A DNA stretch of 43,152 nucleotides, from contig DAOUQG010000002.1 in NCBI GenBank assembly GCA_030625765.1, forward strand, positions 1-43,152, given 5' to 3'. Below are positions 29,301 through 38,988 of this stretch, piece by piece. Below the pieces are notes generated by a model. The model was not told where the DNA came from. It was given only the letters and a program-made list of their open reading frames with translations, and did no database searches. Source of the stretch: Thermohalobacteraceae bacterium (GTDB taxonomy: Bacteria; Bacillota; Clostridia; Tissierellales; VENL01). The translations under genes and the position numbers were made by a program. The first letter of the stretch is position 1. Each line of letters begins with the position of its first letter.

Positions 29301-30019
29301 TTGTCTATTATTTCTTTTTTATAAGTACTCGCTATTGCTGGAATCGCTATCTGTTGTTTCTGTAATAATTTCATCCTAATATATATTACCATTTTATTCT
29401 CAATCCGAATAATTTTTTTTACCCCAAGGGGCATTAGCATATTAGGCATTTCATTTATATAAATAAATTCATTATTCTCTACAATTCTACTACTAACAAT
29501 TTCACAATAAGGATATTCATTAAAAAATTCAGTTGTTATACTACTAACCGTATTCGAATCGTTTACCCGATTATTGCTCTTTTTTAAGTAATTTTCATTA
29601 TGATTTAAATATCTAACCTCAGATGTATTTGATTTGACACTAGGTACGATAGAGGCTCCATTAAGATTCATTGTAGTTGAACATTCAAATGGAACATCTA
29701 GTGTAAAATGCTTAAGTTTATTAACTGCTCCAATTACGTTTGATTTAGGATAGGAGTAATACCTGATTTTTTTTCTAACAAAACCCTTAAGAAAAACAAC
29801 ATCTGTATTATCAATAAAAGAACAATTAGTTATTCTAATCTGGTTGTCTATTTTCTTTATTCTACTAACTCCATGAGATAATTCAAAGCTTGAATTTAAA
29901 TTAATCTGTACTATAAATTCTAACAAAATCACAGGCACTTCAGCTATCACTCCTGATGTAATTGCTTCTATTTCGACGGGTACATTATGACTCACCCCTA
30001 TTATCTTGTTATTTTTCAA
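29273..30019 (-). CDS. SPOCS/DUF3794-like spore coat/exosporium protein (CsxC-like)
   Basis: VIAEVPVILLEFIVQINLNSSFEL...IRITNCSFIDNTDVVFLKGFVRKKIRY...HFTLDVPFECSTTMNLNG; paralogous to neighbour. Confidence 0.65.
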   Translation of the reverse strand: MKNNKIIGVSHNVPVEIEAITSGVIAEVPVILLEFIVQINLNSSFELSHGVSRIKKIDNQIRITNCSFIDNTDVVFLKGFVRKKIRYYSYPKSNVIGAVNKLKHFTLDVPFECSTTMNLNGASIVPSVKSNTSEVRYLNHNENYLKKSNNRVNDSNTVSSITTEFFNEYPYCEIVSSRIVENNEFIYINEMPNMLMPLGVKKIIRIENKMVIYIRMKLLQKQQIAIPAIASTYKKEIIDNKKKGTEFQ

Positions 30020-30124
30020 TTTATTATCACCTCCTACTAAATGTTTTCCTAAATCATAAAAGTAGTTACAATATTTTATGCTATTTGAATACTTTAGTTC
30101 TCATTATGTAATAATTGTAATTAT

Positions 30125-30160
30125 AAAAGCATCTGCCTTTTGGCAGATGCTTTTATAATA
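30125..30160 (-). terminator. Rho-independent terminator
   Basis: AAAAGCATCTGCCttttGGCAGATGCTTTT. Confidence 0.85.
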
Positions 30161-30171
30161 GCTATATTTTT

Positions 30172-31038
30172 TTATTCTTCACATCCTCCGCAATAGCATC
30201 CGTTATCTGAAGTTGGACCAATTGCCACTTGGCGAAGTTGTAAAAGCTTCAATGTCAAGTATATTACCATTTTCTCCTCAATTTTCTTAAATTCTTTTTC
30301 TTCAAAAGGTGCCTTTCCATGTATCTTAGAGCGACAGATATACTCATCAAACTCAACTATTCTACTACTAATCAATTCACAGAATGGTAATTCATTGAAG
30401 TATTCAGTACTTTCTTGATTGTATTCTGATAAATCACCTGATAATAGTTTATCCTTATCTGCAAATCCTTTTGGAAGCTCTTCTACTTTAAAGTATTCGA
30501 ATTCCGATTGCGATGTATTTATAACAGGTTTTGGTTGTGTTCCATTAAATACAACATTTGTTGTACACTGGAATGGTACATCTACAGTACAATGACGAAT
30601 ATCTCCACAAATAGCTTCAGAGTTAGAGCAATCTCTAACAGAGTAATCTATATTCTTTCTTACAAAACCTTTAATAAACAATACATCAGTGTTTTGAAGA
30701 AGCATACATTGAGTTATTTTAATTCTTTTCTTAATATTCTTTATTTCAATTGCTTTCTCTGGTAATTCGATTGTAGAGACAACATTAAATCTAATTGTCA
30801 TCTCTGCTAAAACTACTGGAAGCTTTGCTACTACTGGAGTAGTTATAGGCTCTAAACCAACTGGTCTATTTTCACAGGTTTCTACTGTTTGGCCTTCAAC
30901 CTCAGCACATCTTTTTTCACAAGGTTTACACTTCTTATCAACTGGTTTGCATTGTTGTTTTGAAGGAGGTTTATCTTGTGTTTTATACTTATATGAAACT
31001 TTAACATCAGAAACTGAACTTCTCACTTTTTTGTCCAT
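30172..31038 (-). CDS. SPOCS/DUF3794-like, Cys-rich spore coat/exosporium protein (CsxC-like)
   Basis: CKPVDKKCKPCEKRC...TPVVAKLPVVLAEMTIRFNV...KRIKITQCMLLQNTDVLFIKGFVRKNIDY...CYCGGCEE. Confidence 0.7.
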   Translation of the reverse strand: MDKKVRSSVSDVKVSYKYKTQDKPPSKQQCKPVDKKCKPCEKRCAEVEGQTVETCENRPVGLEPITTPVVAKLPVVLAEMTIRFNVVSTIELPEKAIEIKNIKKRIKITQCMLLQNTDVLFIKGFVRKNIDYSVRDCSNSEAICGDIRHCTVDVPFQCTTNVVFNGTQPKPVINTSQSEFEYFKVEELPKGFADKDKLLSGDLSEYNQESTEYFNELPFCELISSRIVEFDEYICRSKIHGKAPFEEKEFKKIEEKMVIYLTLKLLQLRQVAIGPTSDNGCYCGGCEE

Positions 31039-31319
31039 ATAATTTCAACTCCTTTTTAGAATTTCAGATGGCACTATTCCTTGTTGTCCTATTCCCTAGT
31101 ACATAGTATTCTGATGTACAAATATTGTGATATATTATTAAAAAATAATCCCGTTATTATAACGGGATTATTATATTGTAAAAAAGCTTTTTGTAGATTA
31201 AATACTTATTTGATTTTAAAGTAATCTACTGTTTTTGTAATTTTTGAACATATACATGTGATTTCATCAGAAATCCTATACCCTCTCTTTTTAAATATAT
31301 TTATTTAGGTACATGTTAT

Positions 31320-31961
31320 TTAACAAATTTGTCCTCCGACAATTTTGTCATCTTTAGAGTCATCGATTGCTCCAATAATAGCATATTTAAGACCTTTGAC
31401 TATGTCGTCTAAATTCATAAAAGCTGTATTCGGTTTATTAGTTACTTGTTCATTAATAAATGGAACGTGAATAAATCCCCCTAGTATATTAGGATATTTC
31501 TTATCAATCAAATATAATAATCCGTACATTATATGATTGCAAACATATGTACCCGCAGTGTATGATACTTCAGCAGGTATAAGATTCTCATTCATTATTC
31601 TAACCATTCTTTTGATTGGAAGATTACTAAAATACCCATCATTTCCATCTGAAAATATAGGCATATCTATTGGTTGATTTCCTTCATTATCAGGAATCAT
31701 AGCATCATCAATATTTATAGCCACTTTTTCAACGGTAATATTACTTCTTCCACCTGCCTGACCAACACAGATTACTCTATCAGGATTATGTTCTTTAATT
31801 GCATCCTCCAATATTTCTATTGATCTTCTAAATACTGTTGGAACCTCTAGCTTTATTATTTTACATCCGTTTATTGTATCATCTAGCCTTTTCACTGCTT
31901 CAAAAGCTGGATTAATCTGTTCTCCTCCAAATGGATCAAAGCCTGTGATTAGTACTTTCAC
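31320..31961 (-). CDS. pcp: Pyroglutamyl-peptidase I
   Basis: [23 protein letters not shown]...[20 protein letters not shown]...[14 protein letters not shown]...GFIHVPF. Confidence 0.95.
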   Translation of the reverse strand: MKVLITGFDPFGGEQINPAFEAVKRLDDTINGCKIIKLEVPTVFRRSIEILEDAIKEHNPDRVICVGQAGGRSNITVEKVAINIDDAMIPDNEGNQPIDMPIFSDGNDGYFSNLPIKRMVRIMNENLIPAEVSYTAGTYVCNHIMYGLLYLIDKKYPNILGGFIHVPFINEQVTNKPNTAFMNLDDIVKGLKYAIIGAIDDSKDDKIVGGQIC

Positions 31962-32054
31962 TATATTTCTCCTCTCTTGTCTCTTTAAAGATATAGCTAT
32001 TTTTTTCTTCTGTTATTATTAGTATTTAGTATGTAATAGATTCCATTCCAAAAA

Positions 32055-32672
32055 CTATTCTAAAACACTCAATGCACATGTATACTTATCTCTAATTATT
32101 TCCTTACCGACAGGATCAATCTTTTTCCAACTTCTTTTTATCTTATTTCTTACCCATTCCTTTCCTTCTTCTATGCCCATTTCTTTATTAACATATATAG
32201 AATACAATAAAGATACAACCTGATCTATATGTGCCATTGCATCAGCACTTGCAACACAAACATCTTCAGCTGAACACTTGTCCACAATAACACTTGCTCT
32301 ATGTGAGAAAATACAATCCTTAACTTTTTCAATTTTCTCAGAAGGATAGTTCAAGGACATCAAAATTTTTTCAGCTTCCTGTGCCCCATATATATGATGA
32401 TCTTTAATATAGTCAGCGTTTTTTATACTTGCATAATCATGTAACAATGCAGCTATCTCTACTATTTCTTCATCGGCTCCTAATTTTTCTGCCATAAGCT
32501 TCGAATATTTTACTACATATATTATATGATGACTCCATATGCCGTAGCCAAAAATATTTGTTTCTTTTTTACATGCTTCCTCTGAGATATCCCTCACCTT
32601 TTCAATTATTAATTTGCTCATCTCAACCACTGCTCCAATCTGTTTTGTCAATTCACAAGAATTGATGACCAT
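32055..32672 (-). CDS. HD-domain phosphohydrolase
   Basis: HIIYVVKYSKLMAEKLGADEEIVEIAALLHDYASIKN...HHIYGAQEAEKIL. Confidence 0.85.
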   Translation of the reverse strand: MVINSCELTKQIGAVVEMSKLIIEKVRDISEEACKKETNIFGYGIWSHHIIYVVKYSKLMAEKLGADEEIVEIAALLHDYASIKNADYIKDHHIYGAQEAEKILMSLNYPSEKIEKVKDCIFSHRASVIVDKCSAEDVCVASADAMAHIDQVVSLLYSIYVNKEMGIEEGKEWVRNKIKRSWKKIDPVGKEIIRDKYTCALSVLE

Positions 32673-32727
32673 TCTGGTACATGATTTTATTCTACCTATA
32701 TCACCTGAATCGGCTCCTTAATATGCT

Positions 32728-33024
32728 CTATTTCTTAGATTTTTTCTTTTTTCTACTTAATGATAATCCACCAAATCCACTGATTACAGCAATGTAAAAT
32801 GCAAAATCATACCACCAACCACTATTAATGCTCTCATATACACGTATGTTACTCTTAAAAATTCCAATTATTAATGATAAAGGTGCTATCCACCCATGCC
32901 AAATTCCTGATAAAAATCCAGCAGGATCATTCTCACTATAGCTACCATCACCTGGTATGCAACCAGTTAAAACAATAAAGCTAATAATACAGATTAATAA
33001 TATCTTTAGATGCTTAGTTTTCAT
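32728..33024 (-). CDS. Small lipoprotein/membrane protein (start MKTKHLK), overlaps radical SAM gene
   Basis: LTGC lipobox; DPAGFLSGIWHGWIAPLSLIIGIF; one further TM and basic tail. Confidence 0.7.
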   Translation of the reverse strand: MKTKHLKILLICIISFIVLTGCIPGDGSYSENDPAGFLSGIWHGWIAPLSLIIGIFKSNIRVYESINSGWWYDFAFYIAVISGFGGLSLSRKKKKSKK

Positions 33025-34156
33025 TAAAATTTGCCCCCTTATTATAAATATTTTTATCCTTATGCAGCAATGAACGAACCCATTCGGAATTATTCCATAA
33101 AGCACACCCACAATCTGTTTCCTTTAAGTGCTCAGGACTTTGACGAATCTTCTTCAAAAATTCAGATTGTAGAGCTTCTTTTAGTGAAAAAAACTTCAAG
33201 TTTACATCTGAATATGGTGCAAATGGACAAGGCTCAAGACCTCCTTCAGGATTAATATGGACAAATCCCCTTCCTGACGAAAGACACCCGCCAAACTTTG
33301 CTTCATCTCCAGGAAATGAAATAAATAAACTCCTATATTCTGAAGAAAATTGATCTAGTCGTGTCTCTAGCTCCTTCCTTTGTTCCTGTGTAATAACTAA
33401 GCTTTCTGTATCTTGTTCAACAGGAACATATTCGACATAAAATATTACCTTACACCCCATATGTACTTGCTCTTTTATAAAATCTTCACTAGTTATAAGA
33501 GGAAAGTTATCTCTAGTAACAGTAAGAGATATTCCAAAGAATATTTTATCTTTTTTCATTTTTTTCATAATTACTTGAGTTTTCTTATATACTCCCTTTC
33601 CTCTTCGATTATCAGTTTCACTTTCAAAACCTTCTATACTGATAATTGGAATTACATTTCTCTGCTTCTTTAATTTCTTTATAGTCTCATCATTAATTAA
33701 TAATCCATTTGTAAATATTGGGAATATCACCTTTGGAAAGCTTTTTGTAATGTCTAGTAATTTAGAACGAGCAAATGGCTCTCCACCTGCTATCAATATT
33801 ATTGAAATACCTAACTCACTTGCCTCCCTTATTACACTTTTATATTTTTCATCAGACATCTCTGAAAATGATGAATTATTAAAAGCATTTGAATAGCAAC
33901 CTTTACACTTGAGATTACATCTTCTTGTAATACTGCTTATCATAAAAGGAGGTACATGTACATTTTTACTTTCCCAATATTTTCTCAAGATGGCAGCCTT
34001 TTTTTGCCAGCCTATTGTTCGTAAAATAAAGCCTGCATAAAATGGATTTGTTAAAGATATTCTGAGAGCTTTTTTTACAAGATTTACAATAGATCTATTC
34101 ATAAGTTCAATGTAATCATATTTCTTTTGCAATTTTAGAAAACCCCCTTTAATCAT
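33014..34156 (-). CDS. Radical SAM protein with C-terminal SPASM-like Cys motifs
   Basis: SSITRRCNLKCKGCYSNAF (CxxxCxxC), AGGEPF, CLSSGRGFVHINPEGGLEPCPFAPYSD, ETDCGCAL. Confidence 0.9.
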   Translation of the reverse strand: MIKGGFLKLQKKYDYIELMNRSIVNLVKKALRISLTNPFYAGFILRTIGWQKKAAILRKYWESKNVHVPPFMISSITRRCNLKCKGCYSNAFNNSSFSEMSDEKYKSVIREASELGISIILIAGGEPFARSKLLDITKSFPKVIFPIFTNGLLINDETIKKLKKQRNVIPIISIEGFESETDNRRGKGVYKKTQVIMKKMKKDKIFFGISLTVTRDNFPLITSEDFIKEQVHMGCKVIFYVEYVPVEQDTESLVITQEQRKELETRLDQFSSEYRSLFISFPGDEAKFGGCLSSGRGFVHINPEGGLEPCPFAPYSDVNLKFFSLKEALQSEFLKKIRQSPEHLKETDCGCALWNNSEWVRSLLHKDKNIYNKGANFNEN

Positions 34157-34159
34157 GCA

Positions 34160-34645
34160 CTAATTACTACTAACAAAGCCTAGTTTATCATATAAACTAC
34201 GCGCTGGTTCATTGTCTGAATGAACATCTAAAATAATACTATTCATTTTGCTATTAGACATATCTTCTACACATCTACTAAGCAAAGCTGTTCCTATACC
34301 CTTTTTTCGGTAAGACTTTACAACACCGACTGTTAATATATGTAAAGTAGTTTCGTTCTTAGGCAACCCTATTAATAACCCAATAACCTTTTTATCATCA
34401 TAAGCAGAAATGATATATCTTTTAGAAAAATCCCCTAGTCTCCCACTTTGCAAGTTTTCTAAGTATCTATCTGGGCTTTTCCCTGCAGTATCAGGGTCAA
34501 GTATCCCTTCCATAACTTCAATCAGATGTTGTCTCAAAAATGGAATTAATTCTTTGCTTTGTAAGGTTACCTTCTCAATTTTCCAATTTACCTTTGCATC
34601 AATTGGTTCATTAACAGTTCTATGTAATGTGTATTTCATATTCAA
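34160..34645 (-). CDS. GNAT-family N-acetyltransferase
   Basis: LTVGVVKSYRKKGIGTALLSRCVEDMSNSKMNSIILDVHSDNEPARSLYDKLGF. Confidence 0.9.
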   Translation of the reverse strand: MNMKYTLHRTVNEPIDAKVNWKIEKVTLQSKELIPFLRQHLIEVMEGILDPDTAGKSPDRYLENLQSGRLGDFSKRYIISAYDDKKVIGLLIGLPKNETTLHILTVGVVKSYRKKGIGTALLSRCVEDMSNSKMNSIILDVHSDNEPARSLYDKLGFVSSN

Positions 34646-34989
34646 CCTCCTTTTTACTCACAGAATATATATTAATAAAATCTTTGATATCTATTTTTTC
34701 AAAGCATTGTCTACCTTTTCAGTCTTATTAAAAATTTGGTCACTATATAATACTAGCTTCTTCACAACTGTACCCCCTTAATATATCACTAGAATCGTCT
34801 ATTCAATATTGTGCCATCACTTGCTATATCATAGTATTTCTATATGAAACAAAATTTTCCTTGTGAATGCCTAAAATTAAAGTGAAACTTTTGTAAAAGA
34901 AAAAAATGCTCAATACAACACTATACAAATTTTGTAACATAAAGTATATGGTTGAATTAGCATTTTATAATTTTAGTATCAATTTATAA

Positions 34990-35766
34990 TTATTTATTTA
35001 CACAAAAAACTACCTCAGCTTCACTTTCATCTAACTCATACCCAATTTTCTCATATAAACTACGTGCTCCTTTATTGTGAAACCCAACCCAAAGCATTGA
35101 TTTTTCTGCTCCTTTATCTTTTGCTATTTGAAGCCCTCTAAGTATTAATTTTTCGCCAATCCCTTTTCTTCTCTGACTTTCTACTACACCTAAATTTCTT
35201 ACAAAGCAACGATCCTTCTTATCACCATAAATGCTTATAAATATATATGCTACTATTTCTTCATCTTTCTTATAAACCAAATTGATATAATCATCACTTT
35301 TCACCCACTCGATCAGTTCTTCCTCTGATACATTGTAACTATCAAAAATTTTTCTTTCGATTTGTAGTAACTTCTTAATATCACTACTACTTAGTTCTTC
35401 AATACTGCTCATATTGTCTATCTGAAAATCACTATTATTCATGTCTAGTACATATCCTACATGTGTATTCTTAACAGAGTATCCCCATTCACATATAGTT
35501 TCAGTTGCCTCAAGAACGTTATCAAGATTACCTGCATATGTAAATCTAAAATTCTTATTTTCTTTTTTTATTTCATCAAGCCCTCTTTTTAGATCATCTA
35601 ATTTATTTACACCCCAAAACAATACATTTTCTTCTCCATCTTTTCCAATTACAAAAAAACCGCCCGCGAACTCATATGTTTTCTCGATTTTATTTAAATT
35701 ACAGTAAAAAAAGTTTACTGGATATTTTCGTCCTTTTTCAAATATTTCATTTATAGTCATCCTCAA
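34990..35766 (-). CDS. GNAT-family N-acetyltransferase
   Basis: VRNLGVVESQRRKGIGEKLILRGLQIAKDKGAEKSMLWVGFHNKGARSLYEKIGYE. Confidence 0.9.
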   Translation of the reverse strand: MRMTINEIFEKGRKYPVNFFYCNLNKIEKTYEFAGGFFVIGKDGEENVLFWGVNKLDDLKRGLDEIKKENKNFRFTYAGNLDNVLEATETICEWGYSVKNTHVGYVLDMNNSDFQIDNMSSIEELSSSDIKKLLQIERKIFDSYNVSEEELIEWVKSDDYINLVYKKDEEIVAYIFISIYGDKKDRCFVRNLGVVESQRRKGIGEKLILRGLQIAKDKGAEKSMLWVGFHNKGARSLYEKIGYELDESEAEVVFCVNK

Positions 35767-35833
35767 TTCTCCTAACTATACTAAATTCTGAGATTCATTT
35801 TTATATTATACCTTATCAAAAATAACTACACAT

Positions 35834-36268
35834 TTAGATGTTGTGCTTTTCTAAATGATTACTCACTTTTTCCCACAACATAGGCTGTATAAAAGGATAT
35901 GTCAAATCTTCTGAGATATCATCAACAAATTTAATCTCAACTATTTCACTATTAGGAAGCTCTTCAAGCTTATAAACTTTTGCATAATACAGCTTTCCAA
36001 AGCTTTCCTCCCCTTGGTCTTTTATAACTGAGTACGTACAAACTGGATGTAAATCAAAATCCTTTGCCCCAGTTTCTTCATATAACTCCCTCTTAGCAGC
36101 ACCAAAAGCTTTTTCAAATTCCTCGATGTGTCCTCCTGGAATCTCCCAAGTATCTCTATCTCTGTGTCTTACCATAATCCATTTGTCATTATACCTTGCC
36201 ATCATTACAACAAACTTCATTTTTGATTCTATAACTTCATTTTCTGAATAAAATTTAACTTGTGTCAT
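35834..36268 (-). CDS. NUDIX hydrolase
   Basis: EIPGGHIEEFEKAFGAAKRELYEETGA (Nudix box). Confidence 0.9.
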   Translation of the reverse strand: MTQVKFYSENEVIESKMKFVVMMARYNDKWIMVRHRDRDTWEIPGGHIEEFEKAFGAAKRELYEETGAKDFDLHPVCTYSVIKDQGEESFGKLYYAKVYKLEELPNSEIVEIKFVDDISEDLTYPFIQPMLWEKVSNHLEKHNI

Positions 36269-36332
36269 TTCTACCCATACCTCACTTTTCCTGCATTTTT
36301 ATATATATCACCAGAACCGTTCCTGTGATATA

Positions 36333-36785
36333 TTATAGCCCTATAGCATCCTTGTAGCCCATGTAACTTCCTGCGCATGGGAACTCTTTCATCGCTATTT
36401 CTTTAAATTTACATGTAAACCCGTAATTTTCTAAATCACTAATAGGTACTAGTTTCACATCTGAAATTGGATTACTGTCAAATTCATTAGTAGGCAGCGT
36501 TATTTCTCCTGAAACTCTTTCAAGCAAAAATGTCATATGTATCAAAGGTGGTTCTGTGTCAGTCTTATCACAAACATACAGCAGCTTAGATATTCGAGCT
36601 TCTAAACCAGTTTCTTCCATAATTTCTCTAAGAATCCCCTCTTCTATTGTTTCACCCTTTTCAAGTCTTCCACCTGGCAATGACCATTTTCTTTTTGATG
36701 AAACATTCTGCTTTACAAGTAAAATATGTTCATCTTCAATAAGAATACCAGTAACTCTTATCTGAAACAAATAATTCTCTTCCAT
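36333..36785 (-). CDS. NUDIX hydrolase
   Basis: LPGGRLEKGETIEEGILREIMEETGLEA (Nudix box). Confidence 0.95.
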   Translation of the reverse strand: MEENYLFQIRVTGILIEDEHILLVKQNVSSKRKWSLPGGRLEKGETIEEGILREIMEETGLEARISKLLYVCDKTDTEPPLIHMTFLLERVSGEITLPTNEFDSNPISDVKLVPISDLENYGFTCKFKEIAMKEFPCAGSYMGYKDAIGL

Positions 36786-36809
36786 CTCTCTTCCTCCATT
36801 TTACTTACT

Positions 36810-38003
36810 TTATCCATCTATATATAATGCCTTGAAATAATGTCCTTCACCTTCTATGAAAGTTGGCTTTGCAATAAACCCTACTTCCATTAAATAATTA
36901 TTTATCTCACCAAAAATCTGATGCCAAATCTCATTAGCCATATCTTTTATGTCAACCATATGTCTAATAGAAGTTAGTTGTAATACATTCTCTGCGATAT
37001 ATCTAAATGCTTTTTCAACTTCCTCACTGATATGTAACAATACCATTTCAGATATTTCATTTAATACAACCTTATCCTGTACCTCAAATATTGGAATTTT
37101 TACTGTAATTATGGAAGATTCATCTTTAAACCCTATATATTCCATTACTTTTAAAAAATCTATCATCAACTTGTCTTCATTTTTGAATTGATTATAACAT
37201 AACTTCTTATTAGCTATATCTAATAATAATTCTCCCAAATCCTTAACCAACTTGTCGTTAAACCCTTTAAGTAAAGCATTGTATGCTTGTCCAACTTCCT
37301 TATATTTTGAGCCATGTATAAGATTTCTTTGATAGCTCACCAGTACACCTCTCATACCCTTCATTCTAAGTCCCTGATCATCACCAAAGCTACTAAATCT
37401 AATATTTTCACTTTTTGTGTTGTTGCTACAGCAAAACAACTTATCACTATATTCTCTTACCTTTTTATTTTCTTCATATCCAATAATCAGATAGTCTCTA
37501 TTTCCTGGTTGGATTTTCGAGATATTTAGTATTCCTTTTTCAGCAAAATAATCTAAGCCCTGCCAGTCTAAAGTACGACAAGCAATAATGTGATACAGTA
37601 AAATACCTATAGAAGTGTTATCACAATGTTTTAGATTCTTAATTTTTTCAACTATCTTATTCTCTAATTCAATGATTTTTTCTCCTAGCTTCCTCGATAA
37701 ATGTTTATTGGCTTCCTGTAATAATAAAACATCTTCTTCTAAATAAGCTTGAAAATTTAGCTTAAACCTTCCATTGCTTTCTGTTATAGCATTTATCTTT
37801 TTGAGTGCATTTAAACCTTTGATACAACCTTTTACCTCAATATTCAAAAGCTTTGCAATATCTTGTGTAGATAATGTGAATGCTTCATTTTTCGCTATTA
37901 TGTATAGTATTTCTGGTACATATTCAATTGATTTCACATATACAGGATGGTACTCATCATATGCTCCTGGATCACCACAATGATATAATTTTATTTTTTC
38001 CAT
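36810..38003 (-). CDS. Protein of unknown function with N-terminal HTH-like segment (start MEKIKLYHC)
   Basis: GGAGGAG RBS precedes ATG at 38001-38003; ILYIIAKNEAFTLSTQDIAKLLNIEVKGCIKGLNALKKINAITESNGRF resembles a winged helix. Confidence 0.7.
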   Translation of the reverse strand: MEKIKLYHCGDPGAYDEYHPVYVKSIEYVPEILYIIAKNEAFTLSTQDIAKLLNIEVKGCIKGLNALKKINAITESNGRFKLNFQAYLEEDVLLLQEANKHLSRKLGEKIIELENKIVEKIKNLKHCDNTSIGILLYHIIACRTLDWQGLDYFAEKGILNISKIQPGNRDYLIIGYEENKKVREYSDKLFCCSNNTKSENIRFSSFGDDQGLRMKGMRGVLVSYQRNLIHGSKYKEVGQAYNALLKGFNDKLVKDLGELLLDIANKKLCYNQFKNEDKLMIDFLKVMEYIGFKDESSIITVKIPIFEVQDKVVLNEISEMVLLHISEEVEKAFRYIAENVLQLTSIRHMVDIKDMANEIWHQIFGEINNYLMEVGFIAKPTFIEGEGHYFKALYIDG

Positions 38004-38071
38004 TGTAAAATCTCCTCCTATCATTATAAAATCATTGTTCATGTTTTATCAAATAAAAGAGATTTATCTCA

Positions 38072-38818
38072 TCACCCTTCCTTATTCAATCCTCTATACC
38101 TTGCTGTCCTTAGTTCATCTATGTATGCAGTAAGCTCAGGCATGTTCGAGTCTTTTGCTTGCTCGATTGCCAGCTCTACATCATAGGGAACTCTAACAAA
38201 ATTTATAGAATAACTACTAAATTCTCTACTGTTATAATTACCCTCAATAATAGCATACGACGCTTGAGGAATATCTAAAGGATTTCCTACGCTTCCAGCA
38301 TTAAATAATGTTTTTCTTTTAAAATTTTGAATATATGCATTATGAACGTCACCATATCCAACTACATCTGGTCGAACGTCTCTTTTGCCTTTTGTGGTTA
38401 ATTCAGTATTATTAAACATAGATAATCTTTCTTCAAAAGAAGACCAGTCTTGTACTCGATGATAAATACCTTTTGCAGAAGCATGAAACAATCTTACTAA
38501 TCTCCCACTTATATAAAAATCATGTGAATAGGGTAAATCTCTTAAATAATTAATTCTTTCAGAATCTAGTTGATTTTGATACCACTTAATATTTTCGTTT
38601 TCAATGCATTTTGTCATCATATAATCCCAGTTTCCTTGTACTACAACTTCACAAGACTGTCTTATAACATCTATAGCTTCTTTTGAGCATGGACCTTTTC
38701 CAACTAAATCCCCTAAACAAAATATCCTTGAAATCCCTCGTTTTCTTATATCATTTAAAACAGAACTAAGTGCTGGAATATTTCCATGAATATCTGATAT
38801 TATTGCTATATTCTCCAA
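38072..38818 (-). CDS. Metallophosphoesterase (TTG start MENIAIISDIHGN preferred)
   Basis: IISDIHGNIPALSSVL, CLGDLVGKGP, QGNWD, GYGDVHNAY, NAGSVGNPLD; AAGGAGGT RBS 7 nt before TTG. Confidence 0.9.
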   Translation of the reverse strand: MENIAIISDIHGNIPALSSVLNDIRKRGISRIFCLGDLVGKGPCSKEAIDVIRQSCEVVVQGNWDYMMTKCIENENIKWYQNQLDSERINYLRDLPYSHDFYISGRLVRLFHASAKGIYHRVQDWSSFEERLSMFNNTELTTKGKRDVRPDVVGYGDVHNAYIQNFKRKTLFNAGSVGNPLDIPQASYAIIEGNYNSREFSSYSINFVRVPYDVELAIEQAKDSNMPELTAYIDELRTARYRGLNKEG

Positions 38819-38843
38819 AACACCAACCTCCTTAACCATTATC

Positions 38844-38938
38844 AGATTAACCAACATGCCTTTCTCGCTCAATACACAAAAAGCAATGAAATTTCAACAT
38901 ATTTGAATTTTCATAAAAAACTATTTTCTTTCAGATAA
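38844..38938. repeat. Dispersed structured repeat, copy D (lacks central hairpin)
   Basis: AGATTAACCAACATGCCTTTCTCGCTCAATACACAAAAAGC matches copy C left flank (AGATTAACCAACATGCCTTGCTCACTCAAGGCACAAAAAGC); TTTCTTTCAGAT matches right flank. Confidence 0.75.
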
Positions 38939-38988
38939 AAATTATCATAGTCGAAAATATCTTTGTATGTTAAGTAAGTTTCCAAATT

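Noticed and set aside
36949-37529. Plus-strand ORFs opposite the HTH-like protein
   Set aside because: Low-complexity antisense translations typical of AT-rich coding strands.
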